This document shows positions 23,568-32,724 of a stretch of 64,000 nucleotides of DNA, piece after piece. Both the position numbers and the translations under genes were made by a program. This DNA is from Deltaproteobacteria bacterium HGW-Deltaproteobacteria-15 (GTDB taxonomy: Bacteria; Desulfobacterota; DSM-4660; Desulfatiglandales; HGW-15), in the NCBI GenBank assembly GCA_002840535.1, contig PHBH01000041.1:1-64000 (forward strand), given 5' to 3'. A model generated the notes under the pieces. That model was not told the DNA's origin. It searched no databases and saw only the letters and a list, made by a program, of their open reading frames with translations. Position 1 is the first letter of the stretch; each line of letters begins with the position of its first letter.

Positions 23568-25186
23568 GGCTGGTACGCGTAGCTCCATGTTTCCGTCAGA
23601 GCGCTTTCAGCCAGCTTGAGGAATGCCCGCAGTTCAGAGGAAGGTCTCTTCCCCGGAGGCATAACGCGATCGATGGAACCGGGTTCATCGAAACTGACCT
23701 GGAAGACAAGCCGCCAACCCTTCGTGACCCGGTTCTTGTATAGTTGCTGTTCAACCAGCTTGGCCTTGGAGTCCACGGAAATGACCGCGGTTAAGGCTGC
23801 ATCCGCCGGCAGGGCATCAAGCCGCCCTCCCTCGAAATCAATGACGAACTTCCTGACCTTTTCACCCTTTCCCTTTGCAATCCTGGTAGACACCACATGT
23901 CCTCCGGGAGGTCTGCCGCCGTTGGGAAAATGCCAGCTCAGCTTGTACGAATAATTAGCGGACTCCCCTTTGGAAGGTACGTTCGCCGGCACCCACATGC
24001 TGATAATATTGTCGTTGACCTCTCCTTCCGTGGGGATCTGGATGAGCTCCACCCTGCCTTCACCCCAATTCCCGGCAGGACTGACCCAGAGACTCGGACG
24101 CGTCTCGTATTTGGACTCGAGATCCTGATAATGGTCGAAAACCTGATCTCTCTGGAGAAGGCCGAACCCGACCGGATTCTGTGTCTGGAAGGATTGAATC
24201 TGCAGCGTGCGCGGGTTCCTGAGCGGCCGCCATATCCACTCGCCGTGTCCGGTCGCGACCAGAAGGCCGTCCGAGTCATGAACCTCCGGCCTGAAGTCGT
24301 CCAGTGGTCGTTGACTTGCAGTCTCACTGTAAAAGAACATGCTGGTCTGGGGCGCAATTCCCAGTTTTTCCACCTTTTTTCTGAAAAAGAGCACACTCTT
24401 TACATCCATCGTGGTCTCGACCCCGGGCTGGATGGTGTAGGTGTATGCGCCGGTGACGCTTGCGCTGTCCAGGAGTGCATAGACAACCATCTTGTTCGCC
24501 CCGGGGGCCGGTTTCAAGAGCCAGAATTCCTTGAAATAGGGGAATTCCTCCCCCGTGGAGAGAGCCGTGTCGATGGCTAGCCCCCTCGAAGACATGCCGT
24601 AATTCTGATTCTTGGCAACGGCGCGGAAATAGCTCGCACCGAGGAACACTGCCACTTCATCATAATAGTCGGGCGTATTGATGGGATAATGGATTCGAAA
24701 GCCCGCGAACCCGAGGTCGGGTGGGATCTTGTCCTTGAAATTGTTCCTGCCGTAATTGAACATGTCCGTCGAGAAAGGCACGGTGTGTTCGCCGGAAGGA
24801 TCGACAACATTGATCGCTACCGCCCGGTCATAGTAAAGCCCAGGATGGAAAAACTGAACGGCGAAGGGAAGCTTTTCCTTTCGCCACATGGCCTGCTCCG
24901 AGTCGAAGCGGATATCCCTCCAGTCGTCATAGCTCATTTTGACGAGGAACTCGGGAACCTGAGGGGGGCTCTGAAAAGGCTTCTCTGCGAGCTGTTTTGC
25001 CTTGTCGATAACGGTCTGGAATACAAACTTTGATTTGGCTTCGCCTTCAAGCAGCAGGGAAAAAATCACGAAAAGGCAGATGACCGCACCCAGGAACCTG
25101 GCCGGAGCCCGGGATGAGGAATTCGATCCCTTCTGAGATGGACCATTCGCCCTGCATTCTTTCGTAAGTGAAATATCGTCATCCAT
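23564..25186 (-). CDS. opgG: Periplasmic glucans biosynthesis protein G
   Basis: A 540-residue OpgG/MdoG family protein. A long N-region is followed by a signal helix (FLGAVICLFVIFSLLLEGEA, about residues 31-50), after which the mature part begins FVFQTVIDKAKQLAEKPFQ, as in other OpgG proteins. Motifs typical of the family include YDDWRDIRF and FFYSETASQRPLDDFRPEVH. OpgG acts in the periplasm on the glucan backbone made by OpgH, building or trimming branches. First gene of the three-gene operon. Confidence 0.94.
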   Translation of the reverse strand: MDDDISLTKECRANGPSQKGSNSSSRAPARFLGAVICLFVIFSLLLEGEAKSKFVFQTVIDKAKQLAEKPFQSPPQVPEFLVKMSYDDWRDIRFDSEQAMWRKEKLPFAVQFFHPGLYYDRAVAINVVDPSGEHTVPFSTDMFNYGRNNFKDKIPPDLGFAGFRIHYPINTPDYYDEVAVFLGASYFRAVAKNQNYGMSSRGLAIDTALSTGEEFPYFKEFWLLKPAPGANKMVVYALLDSASVTGAYTYTIQPGVETTMDVKSVLFFRKKVEKLGIAPQTSMFFYSETASQRPLDDFRPEVHDSDGLLVATGHGEWIWRPLRNPRTLQIQSFQTQNPVGFGLLQRDQVFDHYQDLESKYETRPSLWVSPAGNWGEGRVELIQIPTEGEVNDNIISMWVPANVPSKGESANYSYKLSWHFPNGGRPPGGHVVSTRIAKGKGEKVRKFVIDFEGGRLDALPADAALTAVISVDSKAKLVEQQLYKNRVTKGWRLVFQVSFDEPGSIDRVMPPGKRPSSELRAFLKLAESALTETWSYAYQP

Positions 25187-25444
25187 ACCGGAGGATTTCC
25201 TTGTTGATTTACCAATGAGTTTTCAGCGACCTGCCCGGACTATACCAAAAGCTGCCATCAAAACAAAGCCCCTCCAACTCCAGAGACGCAGTCCCAGGAG
25301 CCGGATAGAGAGCATCCATTCTCTTCAACGCTCGGAATTCTATCCGATTCTGCCAGTGAGTCAATCCCAATTCTGAGATCCCCTTGCGGCCGGTGACCGG
25401 CTCCTTTTCACGATCCATTTGATGTAACAGCCGACCACATCGAC

Positions 25445-26779
25445 TCAGCTGGATTGTTTCGAGTGGATCGACCGCAGCATGGAGAGCAGGGATTCCTCCG
25501 TATTCAATTCAGGGTTATCGGTGACTTTCTCCATCAAAAGGGCCAGCATGCGGCCCACTTCCGGTCCCTCGTCGAGATGGAGGACTTCCATGACCTTGTG
25601 GCCGTCGATAGCAAGGTCCGGAGTTCTTTTCGGGAACGGGCTTTCAAGAAGTCTCCCGATTCTTTCCTCCAGTTCCGTGAAAAGGACAATCTTCTCGTCC
25701 ACGATTCCATGAGCGAGAAGATCCGCTCTTCGGAAGGAGAGGAAAAGACCGGTGTTCTCCGCACCGATGGATCGGATCAGACGTCTCACAGCCCCGTCGC
25801 TCCAATCCCTCCCATAATCCAAATCCCTCATGTGGTACGAGATCAGCTGAACGACTCGATCGATCATGTCTTTCCCGAATCTCAGGCGCTCCATGATCTC
25901 TCGTGCAAGGCCGGCGCTCGCCTTGTCATGCCCATAGAAGCGGTACCTGCCCGCGATCTTCTCTCGTACTCTCGGCTTGGCAACGTCATGCAGGAGAGCA
26001 GTGAGCCTGAGCACCGGGTCCGGCCCCACGCGGTCCAGTGTCTCAAGGATATGCCTGAAGACCGTGAAACGGTGGTATTCGGGATTCTGTCGAACGCCGA
26101 CCCCCTCCAGCAGTTCGGGGATGACGATATCAAGAAGCCCGAGCCTTTTCATAAGCCTTATCCCACTGGATGGCCTCGGGCTCATCAGGAGCTTCACCAG
26201 TTCGTCCCTCACCCTTTCGCCGGCCACCGAGCGAAGAAGGTGCGCCATACTCCCTGCAGACATTTCAGTGGCCGATTCGATGCGGAATCCGAGTTCAACG
26301 GCAAAACGCGCACCCCTCAACATCCGCAGGGGATCTTCACGAATCCGGTCCGCGGGATCGCCTACCGACCTGACCGTCTTCCTGAGGATATCCTGTATTC
26401 CTCCGAAAGGATCGATGACTTTCTCTTCCATGGGATCATAAGCCATGGCGTTCATCGTGAAGTCCCGATGCCCGAGGTCACCTTCTATACCTTCTCCGCC
26501 CAGCCTGAGACCCCTGAAGGAGCTCACTTCATAGTTGCTGTGGCCCGAGACCAGCGTGACGGTTTCGTGCTTGAGGTTGAAACTTCTCATATTGTCGAAG
26601 ACGGCGGAGATCTCATCGGCCTGGGCCGAGGTGGCAATATCCCAATCCGCGACGGGACGTCTCATGCACAGGTCGCGAACAGCCCCGCCGACGACATAGG
26701 CTTCATATCCGCCCGCCCTGAGCCTCTTCAGGATGGTCATGACAAATCGGGGTATTTCCTGCTCACCTTGAGATATCAT
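25445..26779 (-). CDS. cca: CCA tRNA nucleotidyltransferase / poly(A) polymerase family with HD domain
   Basis: A 444-residue class II nucleotidyltransferase. The head has VVGGAVRDLCMRRPVADWDIAT (GGxVRD and DxD metal ligands, about residues 28-49); RNA-binding segments follow (REDPLRMLRGARFAVELGF); a HD phosphohydrolase domain is marked by ALLHDVAKP. This architecture adds or repairs tRNA 3' CCA ends. The start was placed at ATG 26779 (MISQGEQEIPRF) because the frame above it runs into repeat J; no good SD is visible for either, so the N-terminus is uncertain by up to 28 residues. Confidence 0.88.
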   Translation of the reverse strand: MISQGEQEIPRFVMTILKRLRAGGYEAYVVGGAVRDLCMRRPVADWDIATSAQADEISAVFDNMRSFNLKHETVTLVSGHSNYEVSSFRGLRLGGEGIEGDLGHRDFTMNAMAYDPMEEKVIDPFGGIQDILRKTVRSVGDPADRIREDPLRMLRGARFAVELGFRIESATEMSAGSMAHLLRSVAGERVRDELVKLLMSPRPSSGIRLMKRLGLLDIVIPELLEGVGVRQNPEYHRFTVFRHILETLDRVGPDPVLRLTALLHDVAKPRVREKIAGRYRFYGHDKASAGLAREIMERLRFGKDMIDRVVQLISYHMRDLDYGRDWSDGAVRRLIRSIGAENTGLFLSFRRADLLAHGIVDEKIVLFTELEERIGRLLESPFPKRTPDLAIDGHKVMEVLHLDEGPEVGRMLALLMEKVTDNPELNTEESLLSMLRSIHSKQSS

Positions 26780-26849
26780 TGTGCCATGATGCAGGAAAAA
26801 CCCTGGCTTTTCAATCGAATGTTTCTCGACCGGCGGAAGAGGAAAATTT

Positions 26850-26920
26850 TGCCACGAAGACACAAAGGCACGAAGAAAAGCATTGTGATCTTCTTTGTGT
26901 CTTAGTGCCTTGGTGGCAGA
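26850..26920. repeat. Word-palindrome repeat J (CACGAAGACACAAAGGCAC words)
   Basis: GCCACGAAGACACAAAGGCA on the left pairs with TGTGTCTTAGTGCCTTGGTG on the right around a short core. A lone, more diverged arm of the same type (CACCCAAAGACGCGAAGTCG) is at 16919-16941. Sequences of this type are scattered in many environmental bacterial genomes. Confidence 0.7.
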
Positions 26921-27050
26921 GATTCTTCAGGAAGCCTGATCGGCGGGAAGATGAAGAAGACAGGCTCGAATCCGATGCGCGGATGGAAGAACCATGTTCC
27001 CACCAACCGGCTATTCGGATATGATCTGAACTTTCAGCAAGGCATACGCG

Positions 27051-27246
27051 ATGAAAAGACTTCTTGTAACCGGACGAGTACAGGAGTCCGTTGCACGCCG
27101 GGGCTGCCGCTGCAGGAATCATGATGGCTCTTCACGAGGTCCATGGTATTATCCACATCGGGGGACCGGATCGTATCTCAAGATACGGCCTTGGCAAGCT
27201 GATGGCTGAAATTTTTGGTGAAAGGGAGGCTGTCCTGAAAAACTGA
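27051..27246 (+). pseudogene. Remnant of an RmlD-type sugar nucleotide reductase
   Basis: The 5' piece reads MKRLLVTG, the start of the NAD-binding fold, and then breaks. In another frame the 3' part reads AAAGIMMALHEVHGIIHIGG then PDRISRYGLGKLMAEIFGER, ending at a TGA (27244-27246). This is the C-terminal pattern of dTDP-4-dehydrorhamnose reductase and related SDR proteins. About 200 codons of the middle are missing and the two pieces are out of frame, so it is a deletion relic. The rest of the 26780-27417 gap holds repeats J and D and nothing else recognisable. Confidence 0.6.
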
Positions 27247-27283
27247 GATGCTTACTAAACTCTCGGTATGGAATGTCTGGTTT

Positions 27284-27330
27284 TCATTCGATGTTGGACG
27301 TTCGATGTTCGATGTTCGACGTTCATCTTC
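27284..27330. repeat. Word repeat D (GTTCGATGTTCGAC words), single arm
   Basis: Four or five near-tandem copies of GTTCGATGTTGGAC/GTTCGAC. No inverted partner arm was found nearby, so it may be half of a broken element. It lies between the SDR relic and the DapA-family gene. Confidence 0.6.
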
Positions 27331-27417
27331 TTTAAAGAAGGTTCATACGACAATGCTGCGTCCCAGCATTGACTGAAGCGTGTTCGTTATAGCGAGAATC
27401 TATTCAGGAGGGATCAG

Positions 27418-28314
27418 ATGACCAAGAAACCGTTTGCAGGAATTGTCCCGGCGTTGACTACTCCTTTCGAGAAAGGCACGCTTTGGGTATCCGGGCTGAA
27501 GTCTAACATCGAGAAATACAACCGCTACGACCTGGCAGGCTATCTTGTCCTGGGATCCACCGGCGAGAGCGTGCTCATGGCCGAAAGGGAGAGCCTGGAA
27601 GCCGTTGAGGTGGTGCGCAGTGCGGCGAAACCTGGAAGAATTATCATCGCAGGCACGGGAACCTTCTCGGCGCCGGATACGGTACGGCTTACAAACATGG
27701 CCGCGGACTCCGGGGCCGATTTCGGTCTGGTAGTCACCCCTTTCTACTACAAGGGCCAGATGAGCGCAAAGGTGCTCGAGGCCTATTACCGGGAGGTGGC
27801 GGATCATACCAGGATCCCCATCATCATGTACAACGTGCCCAAATTCACCGGTCTGGACCTCCCGCTCGACGCCATCCTTTCTCTTGCAGAACACCCCAAT
27901 ATCGTTGGACTGAAGGAGTCCTCGGGGAACATAACGCTGTCCGAAGAGATCATGAGGTCCTGCCCCGAGGGGTTCACCCTCTACCAGGGCGCCGGATCGC
28001 TCCTTTTCCCTGCACTGATGATAGGAGCCGGCGGCGGCATTCTGGCGGTTGCCGACATGGCCCCTGGAGAAGCAGTGGGTATTTACAAGGCTGTAGAAGC
28101 GGGACAATATCAGAAGGCAAGGGATCTTCAATTCAGGATCCTTACTGCGAACCAGAAGATCGTGAACGGGCTTGGAGTGCCGGGAATCAAATGCGCCGTC
28201 GAGCTGCTGGGTTATGCTGCGGGCGAACTTCGAAGCCCTCTGAAGCCGGTCTCCGAGGAACAGAGAACGTCGGTCAGGAAGATTCTGGAGGATGCCGGTT
28301 TGCTGTCGCAGTGA
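27418..28314 (+). CDS. DapA/NanA-family class I aldolase
   Basis: A 298-residue (beta/alpha)8 aldolase or lyase. The pyruvate-binding GSTGES motif is at residues 46-51 (GTTGE in true DapA), the catalytic Tyr is Y138 (YNVP) and the Schiff-base lysine is K166 (GLKESSG). Possible reactions in this family include dihydrodipicolinate synthesis, 4-hydroxy-2-oxoglutarate cleavage and sugar-acid aldol cleavage; the GSTGE form and lack of lysine-pathway neighbours make a non-DapA role likely. GGAGGGATCAG precedes the ATG. Neighbours give no substrate hint. Confidence 0.88.
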   Translation: MTKKPFAGIVPALTTPFEKGTLWVSGLKSNIEKYNRYDLAGYLVLGSTGESVLMAERESLEAVEVVRSAAKPGRIIIAGTGTFSAPDTVRLTNMAADSGADFGLVVTPFYYKGQMSAKVLEAYYREVADHTRIPIIMYNVPKFTGLDLPLDAILSLAEHPNIVGLKESSGNITLSEEIMRSCPEGFTLYQGAGSLLFPALMIGAGGGILAVADMAPGEAVGIYKAVEAGQYQKARDLQFRILTANQKIVNGLGVPGIKCAVELLGYAAGELRSPLKPVSEEQRTSVRKILEDAGLLSQ

Positions 28315-28375
28315 GCTCAAACAAGGAAATACACCCGCACGAAGGTGACGGTTTATCAACTGGAGTAGATTGGAG

Positions 28376-28503
28376 ATAAAATCCGAAGCTCGAAATCCGA
28401 AGTTCGAAGCAATTCTTATCCCCTGGCCCTGCTTTCTGTTTTAACCTTCGGTCATTCGGATTTTGAATTCGTTTCGAATTTCGATATTCGGATTTCGAAT
28501 TTG
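28376..28503. repeat. Word-palindrome repeat E (TTCGGATTTCGAAT words)
   Basis: ATCCGAAGCTCGAAATCCGA on the left and TTCGAATTTCGATATTCGGA on the right form inverted arms around a core of about 45 nt. It is a shorter relative of repeat B. It fills the gap between the aldolase and the rRNA methyltransferase. Confidence 0.78.
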
Positions 28504-28529
28504 TGGATCCTCCCGGATTGGAACAATAA

Positions 28530-29723
28530 ATGAAAACCATAAAGATAGTCCTCAAGAAAGGGCGGGGGAAATCCCTCCGGCGGCATCACCCGTGGGTTTT
28601 TTCCGGCGCCATCTACAGCATCGAGGGCAGCCCCGAACCCGGAGACACAGTGGACGTGGTATCCTCGGACGGATTCTTCCTGGGCCGGGGCTCTTATTCT
28701 CCACGTTCGCAGATCCGCGTCAGGATCTGGACCTTCGATGCAGACCGAGAGATCTCTTCTCTTTTCCTCCGGGACAGGGTATTCGAGGCCGTCCAACTGC
28801 GGAGAAGTCTGAACCTCCTGGGCGAGGGAGGGGCATGCCGAGTTGTTTATGGAGAATCGGACGGGCTTCCGGGCTTGATCGTGGACAGGTATGCAGAGTA
28901 CCTGGTCTGCCAGTTTCTGACCAGAGGGGCAGTGAAGTGGAAGAGTGAAATTATCTCGGCGCTTCATGAGATTCTGCCGGCGGCCGGGATCTACGAGCGT
29001 TCGGATCCGGATGTGCGGGCAAAAGAAGGACTGACTCCCTTTCGGGGGGTTCTCTCAGGCAATGAGCCCCCGGAGCGAATCCTCATTGAAGAAGGACCCT
29101 GCCGATTCGAGGTGGATGTCCGTCGGGGACAGAAGACCGGCTTTTACCTGGATCAGAGGGATAACCGGGGATTCGTGATGGATTTTGTCCGGGGCCGTGA
29201 AGTGCTCAACTGCTTTGCCTATACAGGGGCTTTCGGAATCTTCGCTCTCAAAGGCGGTGCGGCCAGGGTGACTCACATCGAGGCTTCACCGGATGCGCTG
29301 GAGTTGGCCCGCGCCAATACGGACCTGAACGGTTTTGAACAAGAGCGGGTGGAGTTCAACGGAGGGAATGTTTTTCAGGTCTTGAGGGAATACCGTGAGG
29401 CGGGTCGCCGATTCGATGTCGTGATCCTCGATCCTCCGAAGTTCATAGACAGCATGAAACACCTCGATGCCGGAAGCAGAGGATACAAGGACATCAACCT
29501 TCTTGCCTTCGGGCTCCTGAAGCCTGGGGGCATCCTGTTCACCTTCTCCTGCTCCGGGCTGATGGTCCGCGAGCTCTTTCAGAAGATCGTTGCCGACTCC
29601 GCGCTCGACGCGGGGATGACCGGGCAGATCATCAAACCGCTTTCCCAGGCGGCAGACCACCCCACGGCCCTTTCCTTCCCGGAGGCAGCCTATCTGAAAG
29701 GGTTCATCTGCCGCGTAGTGTAA
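28530..29723 (+). CDS. Class I rRNA (cytosine-C5) methyltransferase, RlmI-type
   Basis: A 397-residue protein with an N-terminal PUA domain (KKGRGKSLRRHHPWVFSGAI, residues 8-27 onward), an EEHD-like middle part and a C-terminal SAM methyltransferase fold: VLNCFAYTGAFGIFALKGGA is motif I and VILDPPKF the catalytic motif IV; FSCSGLM carries a cysteine suited to C5 methylation. E. coli RlmI, of equal length and layout, makes m5C1962 in 23S rRNA. SD is weak (GGAACAA). It is followed by a second methyltransferase gene. Confidence 0.88.
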   Translation: MKTIKIVLKKGRGKSLRRHHPWVFSGAIYSIEGSPEPGDTVDVVSSDGFFLGRGSYSPRSQIRVRIWTFDADREISSLFLRDRVFEAVQLRRSLNLLGEGGACRVVYGESDGLPGLIVDRYAEYLVCQFLTRGAVKWKSEIISALHEILPAAGIYERSDPDVRAKEGLTPFRGVLSGNEPPERILIEEGPCRFEVDVRRGQKTGFYLDQRDNRGFVMDFVRGREVLNCFAYTGAFGIFALKGGAARVTHIEASPDALELARANTDLNGFEQERVEFNGGNVFQVLREYREAGRRFDVVILDPPKFIDSMKHLDAGSRGYKDINLLAFGLLKPGGILFTFSCSGLMVRELFQKIVADSALDAGMTGQIIKPLSQAADHPTALSFPEAAYLKGFICRVV

Positions 29724-29757
29724 ATTTGCCGTGATGCAGAGCAAAAGGAACAGCACC

Positions 29758-30294
29758 ATGAGCAGGCTCAGCCCTGCACAGCTCCTGGTGGATCACCAGG
29801 ACCTCTTCTCTCCCGAGAATTGCAGGAACCCTGTTCTGGATCTGGCCTGCGGCGAGGGTCATAACGGGATTCTGGTGGCTTTGAAGGGGTGCAGGGTGGT
29901 GCTTGCCGATCGCTCAGAGGAGGCCCTCGGAAAGGCTCGTGAACTGGCCTCCGCGATGGATGCGTCCGTTACCATCTGGCAGGTGGATCTGGAACGGAAA
30001 GAGGTGAATCCATTCGAGGGAAACTCATACAGCGGTATCCTCGTGTTCCGTTACCTGCACAGACCCCTGTTTCCCTATATCGTGGAAGCCCTGGTTCCCG
30101 GGGGGATTCTCCTGTACGAGACCTACACCCTGGAGCAGGCAAAGTTCGGGAAGCCACGCAATCCGGATCACCTGCTGAAGCCCGGGGAGTTGAAGGAGTG
30201 GTTCGGAAGTTGGACGGTCATTCACTACCATGAAGGGATCTACACGAATCCCAAGAGGGCGGTTGCGGGGATTGTCTGCCGGAAACCGGTGTAG
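29758..30294 (+). CDS. Class I SAM-dependent methyltransferase (TehB-like)
   Basis: A 178-residue methyltransferase with SAM motif I PVLDLACGEGHNGILVALKG, acidic residue ADRSEEALGKA at the end of strand 2, and a later VPGGILLYETYT motif. The length and the YETYT segment place it near small TehB/tellurite-resistance-type methyltransferases, but the substrate is unknown. The ATG at 29758 is preferred because AAAAGGA lies 7 nt upstream; the ATG at 29731, 8 nt after the previous stop, has none. Probably co-transcribed with the rRNA methyltransferase. Confidence 0.8.
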   Translation: MSRLSPAQLLVDHQDLFSPENCRNPVLDLACGEGHNGILVALKGCRVVLADRSEEALGKARELASAMDASVTIWQVDLERKEVNPFEGNSYSGILVFRYLHRPLFPYIVEALVPGGILLYETYTLEQAKFGKPRNPDHLLKPGELKEWFGSWTVIHYHEGIYTNPKRAVAGIVCRKPV

Positions 30295-30295
30295 T

Positions 30296-30574
30296 TTGTC
30301 TGGTTTGTTTGGTTTGTTTGGTTTGTCTCGTTGATCTGGTTAAGTGCAACAGAAGTCATTCCTTTGACTTCGTCATTCCGGGCTTGACTAAGCCTGCCCC
30401 GTACTTGATACGGGGGAATCCAGTCCTGTTGCGAAGTGGATGGTGCGAAAAGAATTTAAGGAAGTGCTGGACGCGTTACACCAATTGCCTGGTTCTTTTT
30501 TGAAAGAAAGAAACCAGAGAAACTGCTTCATCGCTTCTGAACCAGACAAACTAGACAAACCAGACAAACCAAAA
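30296..30574. repeat. Word-palindrome repeat F (GGTTTGTCTGGTTTGTTTGG words)
   Basis: Left arm 30296-30345 is a run of GGTTTGT/GGTTTGTTT words, right arm 30536-30574 is AACCAGACAAACTAGACAAA in inverse orientation. The ~190-nt core contains a CATTCCGGGCTTGACTAAGC segment, itself a common dispersed bacterial sequence. The right arm ends just before the GAGGAAC ribosome site of ubiB. No gene is visible in the gap. Confidence 0.82.
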
Positions 30575-30594
30575 AGACCTTTTGAGGAACTGCC

Positions 30595-32292
30595 ATGTTC
30601 ATCCAAAAGATAGGCGTCATCAGCCACACATATCGTCATATGCATCGCTACAGCGAAATCCTCGCGGTGCTCATAAAGTTCGGCTTCGGCGATCTGATCA
30701 GCAGCCTCAGGATCGAACAGTACCTCGATATCGGAAGGAACTTCTTCGTCAAACGCGAATCCCGCGAAAAGGTGGAATCCTTGTCCCGCGCTGAACGGCT
30801 TCGGCTTGCGTTGGAGGAACTGGGCCCCACCTTCATCAAACTCGGTCAGGCACTGAGCACCAGGGCAGATCTCCTCCCCCCGGATTTCATCAAGGAACTT
30901 ACAAAGCTTCAGGACCATGTGGCGCCGTTCGCATTTACCGAAGCCAGGAATGTCCTGGAGACCGAGTTGAAAGGATCCTCGTCCACCATTTTCCAAAGCA
31001 TCGAACCCGTGCCGCTTGCAGCAGCCTCCATCGGTCAGGTCCATCGCGCGCGGCTCACAGACGGCGAAGAGGTGGCCATCAAGATTCAGCGGCCCGGCAT
31101 CAGACGGGTGATCGAAGTGGACCTGGAGATCCTTTATCATCTCGCAACCCTCGTGGAAAAACACCTGGGCGGATGGGATCTCCACCGCCCGACGAGAATC
31201 GTGGAGGAATTCGGTCGCATGCTGGCCAGGGAAATGGACTACACCATCGAGGCCGCCAGTATGGAACGCTTTGCCGCCCAATTCCTTCATGATCCGCGCA
31301 TCTATGTCCCAAGGGTTTTCAGGGAAGCAACCACCGTTCGAGTCCTCACCATGGAGTACGTCGACGGCATCAAAGCGAGTTCCCTGGATACCCTCCGTCA
31401 AGGCAGTTATGATTTGAAAGAGATCGCCTCCAGGGGAGCGGAACTGGTGATGACCCAGATTTTCGTGCACGGGTTTTTCCATGCCGACCCCCACCCCGGC
31501 AATCTCACGGTTCTTCCCGGAAACGTTGTCTGCTTTTTGGATATGGGCATGATGGGACGGCTGGACCGGGACACCAGGGAAAAGATCGTCGATCTGGTCA
31601 CTGGAGTGGTCCGGCGTGATGAATCTGCCCTGGCGGCGGCGCTGATCCGCCTCACCGCCTGGGACGACGAGCCGGACAGGCATGAGCTTGAGAGGGACGC
31701 GATGGAACTGGTTGAACGACATTTATACAGGCCTTTGAAGGAAATGCCTCTGGTGAAATTCGTCTATCAGATTTTTGAAGTCGCTTCCAAGCACCGGTTG
31801 CGCCTGCCCATGGACGTGCTTTTCCTCATCAAGGCCCTTGGCGCTATTGAAGGGGTCGGCCGCGATCTCGATCCGGAGTTCAACCTCATTGAGAATGCAG
31901 CGCCGTTCGTGGAAAAGGCATACGCCGAAAGGTTTCAGCCCCGGAGACTGGCGGAGGACATATTTGTCCAGGGGGGTGAGATGATCCATCTCCTTAAGGA
32001 GATTCCCGTCGAGTTGCGCCAGGTCCTGAGAATGACGAGGCAGGGTCGGCTCAGGGTGGATATTCAGAACGTCACACAAGAACAGATGATGAAGAATCTG
32101 GATCGGACCGGCACGAGATTGTCCTTCGCCATCGTGCTGGCAGCCTTGATCATTGGCTCCTCCCTCATGGTCCTCTCGGACATCCCGCCAAAGTGGTACG
32201 ATATCCCCCTCATCGGACTGGCCGGATATCTTCTGGCCGGGGTCATGGGCTTCTGGCTGCTCATATCGGCATTGCGAAAAGGGAAACTCTAG
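30595..32292 (+). CDS. ubiB: UbiB/ABC1/AarF-family atypical kinase
   Basis: A 565-residue protein of the UbiB family. The hallmark N-terminal KxGQ motif is seen in LGPTFIKLGQALSTRADLLP; an Ala-rich nucleotide loop (PLAAASIGQVHRA) and FHADPHPGN carry the remaining kinase-like residues. Two C-terminal hydrophobic helices (about residues 505-525 and 530-558) anchor it in the membrane. The family is needed for quinone biosynthesis or lipid transport; here menaquinone is the likely quinone. GAGGAAC lies 5-11 nt before the ATG. Confidence 0.92.
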   Translation: MFIQKIGVISHTYRHMHRYSEILAVLIKFGFGDLISSLRIEQYLDIGRNFFVKRESREKVESLSRAERLRLALEELGPTFIKLGQALSTRADLLPPDFIKELTKLQDHVAPFAFTEARNVLETELKGSSSTIFQSIEPVPLAAASIGQVHRARLTDGEEVAIKIQRPGIRRVIEVDLEILYHLATLVEKHLGGWDLHRPTRIVEEFGRMLAREMDYTIEAASMERFAAQFLHDPRIYVPRVFREATTVRVLTMEYVDGIKASSLDTLRQGSYDLKEIASRGAELVMTQIFVHGFFHADPHPGNLTVLPGNVVCFLDMGMMGRLDRDTREKIVDLVTGVVRRDESALAAALIRLTAWDDEPDRHELERDAMELVERHLYRPLKEMPLVKFVYQIFEVASKHRLRLPMDVLFLIKALGAIEGVGRDLDPEFNLIENAAPFVEKAYAERFQPRRLAEDIFVQGGEMIHLLKEIPVELRQVLRMTRQGRLRVDIQNVTQEQMMKNLDRTGTRLSFAIVLAALIIGSSLMVLSDIPPKWYDIPLIGLAGYLLAGVMGFWLLISALRKGKL

Positions 32293-32296
32293 AGGA

Positions 32297-32692
32297 TTGA
32301 TGGTTGCGGGTTGAAAGTTGTAATGAAACTGCGCGCTCTCATAGTTCCCGCTTGTAGAATCCCCTCTGCAGCTTTCCGGCAGCTCTGAACGAGCCCTGTT
32401 CAGGGCACAAGGATAGGTAACCCCTCCCGTCCTCCCCTTAACTTAAGGGGAGGTGATTGAAGATTCTATTTGGCAATAGCGGAGAGCGACTCCCCCTCTT
32501 AGATTAAGAGGGGGTCGGGGGGAGTTAAGAAGGTGAGGAGCACAAAGTGGGAAAATAAAAAATGGGTCGATACAATTCCTCCCCCTTTGTAAAGGGGGAT
32601 CGAGGGGGATTTGGCGTACCATTCCCGTAACCACGACTCAACCAGCCACCCTCAACCCGCCACCTGCAACTCACAACCCGAAACACCGGTTG
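32297..32692. repeat. Word-palindrome repeat G (GGGTTG/CAACCC words) enclosing GC hairpins
   Basis: Left arm 32297-32320 (TTGATGGTTGCGGGTTGAAA) is mirrored by the longer right arm 32628-32692 (CAACCAGCCACCCTCAACCC and following CAACTC/CAACCC words). The core carries three GC-rich hairpins (separate entry). The right arm runs into the -35 of the uvrA promoter. Confidence 0.72.
32421..32605. repeat. GC-rich hairpin cluster (CCCCTT...AAGGGG family), locus 1
   Basis: Three hairpins in a row: CCTCCCCTTAACTTAAGGGG, CCCCCTCTTAGATTAAGAGG, and CTCCCCCTTTGTAAAGGGGG. Related hairpins occur at 49593-49640 and 61765-61850. They resemble short dispersed palindromes known from many bacteria. Confidence 0.7.
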
Positions 32693-32717
32693 TCAGCAGC
32701 CGATACCCCGCTATAAT
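32690..32717 (+). promoter_or_regulatory. sigma-70 promoter of uvrA, giving a probably leaderless mRNA
   Basis: TTGTCA (32690-32695), 16-bp spacer, consensus TATAAT (32712-32717). A start 7-8 nt after the -10 falls on or next to the A of the ATG at 32725, and no Shine-Dalgarno sequence lies between. Confidence 0.7.
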
Positions 32718-32724
32718 AGCACAC

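Noticed and set aside
25209..25418. A 69-codon open frame between opgG and cca
   Set aside because: No SD with proper spacing, no family resemblance; the gap also contains a short GCCGGTGACCGGC palindrome without a T-tract, so no terminator was called.
25454..26905. A 483-codon open frame antisense to cca
   Set aside because: Same reason: shadow of a well-supported gene, with composition unlike a real protein.
30388..31722. A 444-codon open frame antisense to ubiB
   Set aside because: Shadow frame; the UbiB motifs on the plus strand are decisive.
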